Assembly: GCF_030149505.1 (NCBI RefSeq)
Contig: NZ_JASBRN010000082.1
Span: 44,803-108,802 of the forward strand
Reading direction: 5' to 3'
Length of the DNA: 64,000 nt
DNA from: Nocardioides sp.
GTDB lineage: Bacteria > Actinomycetota > Actinomycetes > Propionibacteriales > Nocardioidaceae
How positions within the stretch are numbered: position 1 is the stretch's first letter; each line of letters begins with the position of its first letter. Below are positions 1 to 7,160 of the stretch, in pieces. The notes beneath the pieces are model-generated. The model did not search any database. It worked only from the letters and a program-made list of their open reading frames with translations, and was not told the DNA's origin. The position numbers and the translations under genes were made by a program.

Positions 1-43
1 GCGGTCACTCCGCTGCCGCCCGGACGCCCCGACGGCCGGTGGC

Positions 44-1045
44 TCAGACCAGGAACGGCCGCAGCTCGGAGGCGGCCTCGGCGCCGTACGACGCCTCGAA
101 CCGGTCCAGGAACTGCTGGTGGGTGAAGGTGTACTCCTGGGTGCCCACCGTCTCCACGACGTACGCCGCCAGCACGCAGCCCACCTGGGCGGACCGCTCC
201 AGCGAGAGCCCCCAGGCCGTGGCCGCGAGGTAGCCGGCACGGAAGGCGTCGCCGACGCCGGTCGGCTCGACCGCGGCGACGTCCTTGGCGGCCGGCACCA
301 CGACGTCCTCGTGCCCGGTGCGGCGGATCCGCACGCCGTCCGCGCCCAGGGTGGTGACCTGGATGCCGACGCGGGAGAGCACCTCCTCGGCGCTCCAGCC
401 GGTCTTCTGCTCGATCATGTGCGACTCGTACTCGTTGGAGAACAGGATCGCCGCGCCCTCGATGAGCTGCCGGATCAGCTCGCCCTCACCGAAGGCGAGC
501 TGTTGGCTGGGGTCGGCGATGAAGGGGTAGCCGCGCTGGCGGCACTCCTCGGTGTGGCGCAGCATCCCGTCGGGGTCGTCGGCGCCGATGAGGACGTACG
601 CCGGGGCGCCGACCCGCTGCACGATCGGGGCGAGCTCGATCAGCCGCGCCTCGCTCATCGCCCCGGGGTAGAAGGAGGCGAACTGCGCCATGGTCGAGTC
701 GGTGGTGCACACGAAGCGCGCGGTGTGCTTGGAGTCGGAGATGTGCACGCTGGCGCAGTCGACGCCGTGGCGCTCCAGCCACGAGCGGTAGTCGGCGAAG
801 TCCTCGCCGGCCGAGCCCACGAGCACCGGGCGCAGACCCAGGGCGGCGAGGCCGAAGCACATGTTGGGGGCCACTCCCCCGCGCCGGATCTCCAGGTCGT
901 CGACCAGGAAGGAGACCGAGAGCTTGTGCAGCTGCTCGACGACGAGGGAGTCCTCGAACCTGCCGGCGAAGCTCATGAGGTGGTCGGTGGCGATGGAGCC
1001 GGCGATCAGCAGCGAGCCGGGGGCCTGGTCAGCGGTGGGGGGCAC
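44..1045 (-). CDS. PfkB-family carbohydrate/nucleoside kinase
   Basis: A cytosolic sugar or nucleoside kinase of the PfkB/ribokinase fold, about 333 residues, normal length for the family. The N-terminal strand LLIAGSIATDH begins the Rossmann-like core. The glycine-rich first signature (RRGGVAPNMCFGLAALG) lies near residue 65, and the second signature with the catalytic Asp (EPTGVGDAFRAGYLA) near residue 265. The closest group I recognise is the actinobacterial 'adenosine kinase-like' PfkB proteins, often encoded near cytochrome oxidase genes; the substrate cannot be read from sequence. The frame stays open to an ATG at 1111, but that would overlap the divergent gene at 1110, so I prefer the GTG at 1045. 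No convincing ribosome binding site supports either start. Confidence 0.85.
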   Translation of the reverse strand: MPPTADQAPGSLLIAGSIATDHLMSFAGRFEDSLVVEQLHKLSVSFLVDDLEIRRGGVAPNMCFGLAALGLRPVLVGSAGEDFADYRSWLERHGVDCASVHISDSKHTARFVCTTDSTMAQFASFYPGAMSEARLIELAPIVQRVGAPAYVLIGADDPDGMLRHTEECRQRGYPFIADPSQQLAFGEGELIRQLIEGAAILFSNEYESHMIEQKTGWSAEEVLSRVGIQVTTLGADGVRIRRTGHEDVVVPAAKDVAAVEPTGVGDAFRAGYLAATAWGLSLERSAQVGCVLAAYVVETVGTQEYTFTHQQFLDRFEASYGAEAASELRPFLV

Positions 1046-1057
1046 GCCGCGGAACAC

Positions 1058-1069
1058 TACCGATCGGTA
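1058..1069. promoter_or_regulatory. 12-bp perfect palindrome between divergent genes
   Basis: TACCGATCGGTA is a perfect palindrome lying just upstream of the GTG start chosen for the kinase and about 40 bp upstream of the divergent small gene. Its position suits a dimeric regulator serving both genes, but no regulator is identified and short palindromes occur by chance. Confidence 0.3.
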
Positions 1070-1109
1070 CGACTGGGAGTACCCCCCAGTAGCCCCTAGC
1101 GTCGGGGAC

Positions 1110-1325
1110 ATGGCCTCCTACGACGACCTGAGCCCGCTCGCGCAGATGCACGAGGACTGCACCCGCACGCGCGCCACCCTCGAGCGCCACCTGGCCCGCG
1201 CCGCGGCCCGTCCCGCGCCCTCCATCCTCTTCGCCGACTACCCCCGCGAGGTCAAGAAGCGCGACATCGAGGTCGGCGAGGCCGCCCAGCGAATCGCCAA
1301 CGCGCTGTCGCTCCACCTGGATTGA
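1110..1325 (+). CDS. Small hypothetical protein, 71 residues
   Basis: An ATG-started frame of 71 codons with strong actinobacterial codon bias, divergent from the PfkB kinase and closed by a perfect hairpin terminator at 1348-1379, which supports a real transcription unit. The product (MASYDDLSPLAQ... to ...NALSLHLD) is hydrophilic and probably mostly helical, with no signal peptide, membrane segment or cysteine pair apart from one Cys near residue 17. I do not recognise the family. The run TRATLERHLARAAAR could be an amphipathic helix. Function unknown. Confidence 0.65.
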   Translation: MASYDDLSPLAQMHEDCTRTRATLERHLARAAARPAPSILFADYPREVKKRDIEVGEAAQRIANALSLHLD

Positions 1326-1347
1326 TCGAGGACGCGGCACACAGACG

Positions 1348-1379
1348 ACAGCCCCCGACCGGCACCGGTCGGGGGCTGT
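1348..1379 (+). terminator. Strong hairpin terminator
   Basis: Arms ACAGCCCCCGACCGG and CCGGTCGGGGGCTGT are perfect complements (15 bp) with a minimal CA loop. It sits 23 bp after the stop of the small gene at 1110-1325. No T-tract follows, as is common in actinobacteria. Confidence 0.75.
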
Positions 1380-1415
1380 GGTGTCTGCGTGGCTTCTGCC
1401 TCAGGATTCCTGACT

Positions 1416-1474
1416 GGGTCTCGACACGCGGGTCGCGACTTCGTGCCTCAGTCGCGCCGCTTGCTCGACCAGCA
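1416..1474. repeat. REP-like dispersed sequence
   Basis: The stretch opens with GGGTCTCGACACGC and closes with CTTGCTCGACCAGC. Ends of the type GGTCTCGA...TCGACCA are typical of short intergenic repeats that I recall as abundant in Nocardioides and related genomes. It lies between two convergent terminators and encodes nothing visible. Confidence 0.45.
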
Positions 1475-1476
1475 AC

Positions 1477-1513
1477 GGATTCCTTTCACAGACTTCGTCA
1501 GTGAAAGGAATCC
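1477..1513 (-). terminator. Hairpin terminator spanning the erpA stop codon
   Basis: GGATTCCTTTCAC (1477-1489) and GTGAAAGGAATCC (1501-1513) are a perfect 13-bp inverted repeat around an 11-nt loop that contains the erpA TGA (1498-1500). The last codons of erpA therefore form one arm of its own terminator-like hairpin. Confidence 0.6.
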
Positions 1514-1854
1514 CCGCACGCGCAGGAACCCGTGGCGTTCGGGTTGTCGATGGTGAAGCCCTGCTTCTCGATGCTGTCGACGAAGTCGATCATCGCGCCG
1601 TTGAGGTAGGGCACGCTCATCCGGTCGACCACGACGGCCACGCCGTCGAAGTCGGTGACGACGTCACCGTCGAGGGTGCGCTCGTCGAAGAACAGCTGGT
1701 AGCGCAGACCCGAGCAGCCGCCGGGCTGCACGGAGATCCGCAGCTGGAGGTCGTCGCGACCCTCCTGCTCCAGCAGGCTCTTCACCTTCGCCGCCGCGAC
1801 GGAGCTGAGGTTGATGCTGTCGGTGCGGCGCTCGGTCTCGACCTGCTCGGTCAT
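1498..1854 (-). CDS. erpA: Iron-sulfur cluster insertion protein ErpA/HesB
   Basis: An A-type carrier that receives Fe-S clusters from the SUF machinery and hands them to target enzymes. At 118 residues it has normal family length. The three conserved cysteines are visible: one in PGGCSGLRY (Cys47) and the C-terminal pair in GSCACGDSF (Cys111 and Cys113). The ATG at 1854 was chosen because the family homology starts close to it (MTEQVETERRTDSINLS); the longer open frame upstream is a shadow of glycerate kinase. Glycerate kinase ends 67 bp upstream on the same strand. A 13-bp hairpin covers the stop codon. Confidence 0.95.
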   Translation of the reverse strand: MTEQVETERRTDSINLSSVAAAKVKSLLEQEGRDDLQLRISVQPGGCSGLRYQLFFDERTLDGDVVTDFDGVAVVVDRMSVPYLNGAMIDFVDSIEKQGFTIDNPNATGSCACGDSFH

Positions 1855-1921
1855 TCTGGTGCTCCCAACTAGGTGCGGGTGAAGTCTCGGTGGTACCTGG
1901 TCAATGGTAGGCGAGGCCCGC

Positions 1922-3010
1922 CTATTCCCTCGACCAGGTGCGCGCCACCCGCTCCGCGAGCTCGGCCAGCGCCCCGGCGGGGTCGCCGAGTGCACGCTCC
2001 TCCCCCACCAGCTCCACCAGGGAGTACGCCGCCTCGACGCCCAGCGCGCGCATCTCCCGCGACCCGACCAGCACCTGGCCGGCCAGGGCCACGCAGGGGC
2101 GCAGTGCCTCGGCCGCGACCTGCGCCACGCCGTACGGGACCTTGCCGGACCGGCTGGAGAAGTCGAAGGCGCCCTCGCCGGTGAGCACGACGTCGGCGGC
2201 GGCGGCTCGGCCGGGCAGGTCGACGGCCTCGCTGACCAGGTCGATGCCCGGGCAGCGCTCGGCACCCAGGAGCATGAGGGCGAAGCCCAGCCCGCCCGCG
2301 GCGCCCGCGCCCTTCTCCAGCGACAGCCGGCGGTCGGTGGCGACGGCCAGCTGCTCGAGCAGGCCGTCGAGCAGGGCGATCCGCTCCTCGGCCACGCCCT
2401 TCTGCGGGCCGAAGGACTTGGTGGCGCCGAAGAGCCCGGTGAGCGGGACGTCGACGTCGCTGGCCGCGACCAGGCGCACGCCGGCGACCCGCTCCCGCGC
2501 CGGACCGAGGTCGACGCCGGTGACGTCGGAGAGGCGCAGCGGCCCGGCGTCCAGACGTCCGTCCGCGGTGGCCCCGAGCGCGTGCAGCAGCCCGGCGCCC
2601 CCGTCGTTCGTGCCGCTGCCGCCGAGCCCGACCACGACCGTGCGGGCACCCGCCTCGACGGCGACCTCGACCAGCCGCCCGACGCCGACGGTGGAGGCCA
2701 CCTCGACGCCCTCGCCGCCGGTGAGCTCGATCCCGCACGCCTGCGCGCTCTCGACGTACGCCGTGCCGTCGACCAGCAGCAGCGTCGCCGGGGTCGGCTC
2801 CCCGTGCGGGCCGGGGACGGTGACGACCTCCAGGTCGCCACCCAGGGCCGTGTGCAGGACCCCGACGAAGCCGGGTCCGCCGTCGGACATGGGGGCGAGG
2901 TCGAGGTGGTCGCCGGACGAGCGGCGCCGCCAGCCCTCGGCCATCGCCTCGGCCGCCTCGACGGCCGTCAGGGTCCCCGCGAACTTGTCGGGGGCGATGA
3001 GGACGCGCAT
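1922..3010 (-). CDS. Glycerate kinase (GlxK/GarK type I)
   Basis: Phosphorylates D-glycerate (giving 2- or 3-phosphoglycerate depending on the subgroup), feeding glyoxylate/serine-type carbon into glycolysis. The 362-residue product begins MRVLIAPDKFAGTLTA, the hallmark N-terminus of the class. It also has the family's SDGGPG motif near residue 43, the GLGGSGTNDGGAG loop near residue 125, and the TGEGAFDFSSRSGK region near residue 285. The ATG at 3010 is preceded by an AGGAGG ribosome binding site at ideal spacing, which settles the start. It is divergent from a GNAT gene and lies upstream of erpA on the same strand, though a functional link is not evident. Confidence 0.93.
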   Translation of the reverse strand: MRVLIAPDKFAGTLTAVEAAEAMAEGWRRRSSGDHLDLAPMSDGGPGFVGVLHTALGGDLEVVTVPGPHGEPTPATLLLVDGTAYVESAQACGIELTGGEGVEVASTVGVGRLVEVAVEAGARTVVVGLGGSGTNDGGAGLLHALGATADGRLDAGPLRLSDVTGVDLGPARERVAGVRLVAASDVDVPLTGLFGATKSFGPQKGVAEERIALLDGLLEQLAVATDRRLSLEKGAGAAGGLGFALMLLGAERCPGIDLVSEAVDLPGRAAAADVVLTGEGAFDFSSRSGKVPYGVAQVAAEALRPCVALAGQVLVGSREMRALGVEAAYSLVELVGEERALGDPAGALAELAERVARTWSRE

Positions 3011-3119
3011 GCCCCCATCCTCCTGCACGGGTAGGTTGCCGGATGTGGCGGCAGGCTCGGGTGGGCACGGGAGCGGCAGGGCGGACGCCGGGGTCGGCGG
3101 CGGGGTCGGCGGCCTCGTC

Positions 3120-3983
3120 GTGCGGCCGATGCGACCCGAGGACGTCGAGACGGCCGAGCAGATCAGCGCCGAGGCGTTCCTGCAGGTCGACCTGGCCGGT
3201 CGGCGGCCCGGCGACCCGGAACCCTCGAGACGACCGGCCGCGCGCTCCCAGCGCTGGATCGACCGCACCCGTTCGCTGCTCGACACCGACGCCCCCGGCT
3301 GCTGGGTGGCCGACGTCGACGGGCGGACCGTCGGGATGGTGACCTCGCTGCGCCGCGAGACGCTGTGGGTGCTGGCCACCTTCGCCGTGCTGCCGGGCCA
3401 CCAGGGCGGGCTGGGTCGCCCGCTGCTGGACGCCGCGCTCCTGCACTCGCGCGGCTGCCTGCGCGGCATGCTCTCGTCCTCCTCCGACCCGCGGGCGGTG
3501 CGGCGCTACCTCGCGGCCGGCTTCGACCTGCACCCGCAGATGGTCATGAGCGGTCGCGTCGACCGGACCGCGGCGCCGTCGCTGCGCGGCGTCCGCGAGG
3601 CGACCCCCGGCGACCTCGACGAGCTCGACTCGCTCGACCGCCGCGTCCGCGGCGCCGGACGCGGCCACGACCACCTGCTCCTGGCACAGATGGGGCGACC
3701 GCTGGTCGTCACCGACCGCGCGAGCAGCGGCTACGTCTACGTCGGGGACGGAGGCCACGTCCTGGCCCTGGCCGCCACCGACCGGCGCACGGCGAGCCGG
3801 CTCCTGTGGGCCGCGCTGACCCGCACCGACGGGGAGGTCGAGGTCCCGCACGTCACCGGCGCCAACCAGTGGGCGCTGCGGGTCGGGCTCGACGCCGGGC
3901 TGACCGTCCGCACCGAGGGCTACCTCGGGGTCCGCGGGATGAAGCCGCCCGCGCCGTACCTCCACAACGGCGCGCTGCTCTGA
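3120..3983 (+). CDS. GNAT-family N-acetyltransferase
   Basis: About 287 residues with an N-terminal GNAT core: MRPEDVETAEQISAEAF at the start, then strands WVADVDGRTVGMV and TLWVLATFAVLPGHQG. The last precedes the acetyl-CoA loop (GGLGRPLLDAAL), a slightly degenerate form of the Q/R-x-x-G-x-G/A motif. The C-terminal half (residues about 150-287) looks like a second, weaker GNAT-like lobe (VREATPGDLDELDSLDRR). The substrate is unknown. Starts are ambiguous: GTG 3045, GTG 3120 and ATG 3129 are in frame, and I use 3120 because the recognisable domain begins there. It ends one base before the convergent repeat-protein gene. Confidence 0.8.
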   Translation: MRPMRPEDVETAEQISAEAFLQVDLAGRRPGDPEPSRRPAARSQRWIDRTRSLLDTDAPGCWVADVDGRTVGMVTSLRRETLWVLATFAVLPGHQGGLGRPLLDAALLHSRGCLRGMLSSSSDPRAVRRYLAAGFDLHPQMVMSGRVDRTAAPSLRGVREATPGDLDELDSLDRRVRGAGRGHDHLLLAQMGRPLVVTDRASSGYVYVGDGGHVLALAATDRRTASRLLWAALTRTDGEVEVPHVTGANQWALRVGLDAGLTVRTEGYLGVRGMKPPAPYLHNGALL

Positions 3984-6878
3984 TCACCCTGTTCCGGGGT
4001 CGGGCGAGGTGATGGTCACCATTACCTCGTCGCCGGGCGTCAAGGTCAGCACCCGGATGCCCTGCTGCTCAGCTTGCTCCTGCGTGAAGACAGGCTGCTC
4101 GACAGGGCGGGGCACAGGACCGGCGGTGCCGTCGCAGGTCATCTCCACGCAGACGTAGTAGCGGCCTGGCGCGAGATTTCCAACCATGAACTCTCCGTCC
4201 GTGTTGGTGGTGGAGCGGCGTGAGGACACCTTCGTCGGCCCGGAGAACTCCAGCCCCGTCAGGAATGCGTCGGCTCCCTCGATCGGCTGGCCGTCAGCCG
4301 CCTCCGCCCTGATGGTCACGAGCGCGCCTCTGGCAAGCTCGAAATCGAGGCCATCGACACGTTCGCCTGAGGACAGGTCGAACGGCTGAGCGCCGATCCC
4401 GGGACCGCCGAAAGAGGGCACTCCGTCCCAGCACTCGAATCCATAACCGACATCTCCCGTCGAAGAGCCGAGTCCCTGAGCACAGACCCTGTAGCTGCCG
4501 TCCGGCACGTCCGATACGAAGAAGACGCCGTTCCTTGCGCTGACCGCCGTCTTTGCCTGGTTGTCGGACCCGTCCCACAGGTCGACGAAGCCAACGATGG
4601 AGGCACCGGTCTCGTCGCGCAGGCTACCGACGACCGAGTTCAGCTGCGGCTCCGGATCGTCCGCCAGCACGGCGTCTGCCACGATCCCCTCATCCTCTGA
4701 TTGCAGGGGGTCAAGGCCCGCTGAGCTAGTGCGGTAGGGCTGGTTGTCATGGCACTCGCTGACCTTCCCGGTCCCTTGCGCCTGGAAACACACGGTGTAC
4801 TCCCCAGGTCCCAGCGGCTCGGTCGAGTAGCGGCCGAGCGCGTCCGTCAGCACGATGGCTCGGGGGATGCCTTCTCCTACTCGGCGCACGAAGACAGCGA
4901 CAGCAGGCACTGGGTCTCCACCGCTGTCCGTGACCTCCCCAGTGACAGGCGCAGCCACCGGCTTCGCGTCCAACGTGATGACGACGACCTGCTCTTCACC
5001 GGGAGCGAGCTCGACGAGGGTCGCTCCTGCCGCCTGAGCCGCTTCGGTACCTCCGTTGGTGACCCAGTGGAACGGCGGGGGCGCAGGCGCGTCGACAAAG
5101 CAGGCGTCTTCGTACTCGGAGTCCTCGATGTACCAGCGACCGTCACCTGCGCACACGTAGTACGAGCCAGCAGGCAGGTCGCTCAGCTTGCCGACTCCAG
5201 GCTCGTCGCGGAGGAAGCCGTTCGTCTCCTCCGTGTCGACGTACGCGCCCTCGATTACGCGATCCCACCCAACGGAGAAGTACGTCGAGACAGGCTCACC
5301 CTGGGCATCGACGGTCTTGATGACGAGGGCGGCGCCTGCGCCGAGGGTGAAATCTGTTGCCGGGTGACGGTCACCCGCAACATCTATCGCGCGGCCGGCT
5401 CCCCGGCTCACAGTGAAGTTGGGGACATCGTCGAGGCATTCAGGGGCGTAGCCGGTCTGCCCCTCGGGAAGGTCGTACAGGTTCGTGTCGACGCACACGT
5501 GGTAGTCGGCGTCTTCGATTCCTCCGACAACATACGAACCGTCGGCTGCGGTGAGGCTGATGTACGAGTCCGCCAGGCCCGTCTCTGCGTCGAGCACGTA
5601 GACGTAGCCCTCGACCGGCCGTCCGTCCTCGTCCGTGACTCTTCCGGTGACCGAACCCCTGGACTCGATGGACGCCGAGAGCACGGCATCCATCCTGAGA
5701 CCCTCCTCGTCCACCTCGTTGCGCGGGAGGTCGTCTGGCTCTGCGGAGTACGGCTCGTCGTCAAAGCACTCGTTGCGGAATCCCGTGCCCGAGGCTTCGA
5801 AACACACGACATAGTCCTGGTGACCGTCGAGTTCTTCGAAGCCGTAGGTCCCGTCGCCGGCAGTCGAGGTGACGGACACGGCTCGCCGCAGGTCGTCTCC
5901 CCACAGCACGACGGAAACACCCTCCACCGGGTCACCTGCGCCGTCCGTGACGGTGCCGCTCACCTGCACGGGCTCCGCGGCTACACGCGCGAGCTGAGCA
6001 GAGATATAGGGGAAGTCCCCCTCCTCCACGACCACGGGAGTCGCCAGAGCGCCGTCGGAGCTGAAGGGTTGGTCGTCAAAGCATTCCGCCACGTATCGGC
6101 CGAGGGCGTCCTCAAAGCACACCGCGTAGGTGCCGGGCGTCAGGTCCTCTACCGACCAGAACCCGTCCTCGTCCGCCAGCACCTCCTGTCGTGCTGATGC
6201 TCCGATGACAAGGATCGAGACTCCATCGCCACCTTCAGGTCCTCCGACGAACCCATCAATTCCTCCGGGCGTGGGGGTCGGGGTCGGCGTGGGAGTCGGG
6301 GTCGGCGTGGGAGTCGAGGTCGCCGTCGGAGTCGAGGTCGCCGTGGGAGTCGGGGCGGTCGTCGGGACACCTGAAGTGGGCGAAGCGGTGGGCGACGGCG
6401 TCGGCATCGGTGTCTCCACCGGCTCCGGGGCCACCTCGACTCGCGTCGACCCGCTGTAGAGACCCGGCAGCGCGACGCCACCTCGACGAACAGGGGGCGC
6501 TACGACGCGATATCGGACTGCCTCACGATCGGGGACCACGACGCGGAAGACAAACGAGCCGTTCGGGCGGGAATTCTTCTCCTGCACGTCCCGCCAGGAT
6601 GCGTTTCGATACTCGCGAAGAATGACGGGACGCTTCTGTTCCCCCAGAACGCCAGTCAACTTGATCGTGTCCCCAGAAGCCGGTGAATCATCTGAGATCT
6701 CCAGGTCACCTGCGGCCCGCTTCGCAAACCCGTCAGTTGTGACGGGCTCACTTATCGCTGCGCTGGGAGCTGCCAAAGCGGCTGGCGAGGGGGCCCCCAG
6801 CACTGCCACTGCCCCAACGACCAGAATGGCGACGAATGCTGCCGCCCTCCTGTTCTGTGTCTTCGTGATCCTGCGCAT
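3984..6878 (-). CDS. Secreted multi-domain repeat protein (carboxypeptidase-regulatory-like repeats)
   Basis: A 964-residue exported protein of unknown function. A Sec signal peptide is clear: MRRITKTQNRR, then a hydrophobic run to about residue 30. Residues about 45-150 resemble an Ig-like domain. A Thr-Pro linker (about 150-203) follows, then seven beta-sandwich repeats of roughly 100 residues, each with the start VxGxVTDxxGxPV or a variant and a Cys pair (VCF...ECFDDQPY). By their Cys regions the repeats fall into types ordered A-A-B-C-A-B-C, suggesting duplication of a three-domain block. There is no C-terminal membrane anchor or sortase motif. The DNA is visibly less GC-rich than its neighbours, suggesting acquisition or relaxed codon use. 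It is divergent from a VWA-domain gene; a role in surface adhesion is inference. ATG 6878 was chosen because the signal peptide starts there. Confidence 0.8.
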   Translation of the reverse strand: MRRITKTQNRRAAAFVAILVVGAVAVLGAPSPAALAAPSAAISEPVTTDGFAKRAAGDLEISDDSPASGDTIKLTGVLGEQKRPVILREYRNASWRDVQEKNSRPNGSFVFRVVVPDREAVRYRVVAPPVRRGGVALPGLYSGSTRVEVAPEPVETPMPTPSPTASPTSGVPTTAPTPTATSTPTATSTPTPTPTPTPTPTPTPGGIDGFVGGPEGGDGVSILVIGASARQEVLADEDGFWSVEDLTPGTYAVCFEDALGRYVAECFDDQPFSSDGALATPVVVEEGDFPYISAQLARVAAEPVQVSGTVTDGAGDPVEGVSVVLWGDDLRRAVSVTSTAGDGTYGFEELDGHQDYVVCFEASGTGFRNECFDDEPYSAEPDDLPRNEVDEEGLRMDAVLSASIESRGSVTGRVTDEDGRPVEGYVYVLDAETGLADSYISLTAADGSYVVGGIEDADYHVCVDTNLYDLPEGQTGYAPECLDDVPNFTVSRGAGRAIDVAGDRHPATDFTLGAGAALVIKTVDAQGEPVSTYFSVGWDRVIEGAYVDTEETNGFLRDEPGVGKLSDLPAGSYYVCAGDGRWYIEDSEYEDACFVDAPAPPPFHWVTNGGTEAAQAAGATLVELAPGEEQVVVITLDAKPVAAPVTGEVTDSGGDPVPAVAVFVRRVGEGIPRAIVLTDALGRYSTEPLGPGEYTVCFQAQGTGKVSECHDNQPYRTSSAGLDPLQSEDEGIVADAVLADDPEPQLNSVVGSLRDETGASIVGFVDLWDGSDNQAKTAVSARNGVFFVSDVPDGSYRVCAQGLGSSTGDVGYGFECWDGVPSFGGPGIGAQPFDLSSGERVDGLDFELARGALVTIRAEAADGQPIEGADAFLTGLEFSGPTKVSSRRSTTNTDGEFMVGNLAPGRYYVCVEMTCDGTAGPVPRPVEQPVFTQEQAEQQGIRVLTLTPGDEVMVTITSPDPGTG
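6268..6360. repeat. Tandem repeat coding a Thr-Pro linker
   Basis: Short imperfect units of the type GTCGGCGTGGGAGTCGAG are repeated in tandem within the 964-residue secreted protein and encode its TPTPT/TPTAT linker. Such tracts can vary in length by slippage; changes by 6-bp steps would preserve the frame. Confidence 0.7.
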
Positions 6879-7160
6879 CTGATCCCCATGTCTTCGTCCA
6901 CCGGCCTCGGCGACCGGGGTGCGCGAAGCAGAGCACCTTGAGGCGGCAATCCGCGGCTGCGCGGCACCTCTCCGAACGAGTCCGAACACGGCGGCCGCAC
7001 CCTCCCGGACAAACCCGAACGGTGGACCAGACCAGTCGACCCGTCAGTTCGGACGGGTGCAGCGTGAACTGAGGAGGTCTCACTGCAGGCACACCAACGC
7101 TTGACAGGCAGAAGGCCGCGAACGAGGCATGGATGGACGACCTGGGGGAAGAGTGAGCGC

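Noticed and set aside
1498..2841. Long minus-strand open frame of 447 codons ending with ErpA
   Set aside because: Only the last 118 codons are real (erpA). The rest is an Arg/Ser-rich shadow of glycerate kinase.
6268..6360. Regular short repeats considered as a CRISPR array
   Set aside because: Units are contiguous without spacers and encode a Thr-Pro linker in frame.
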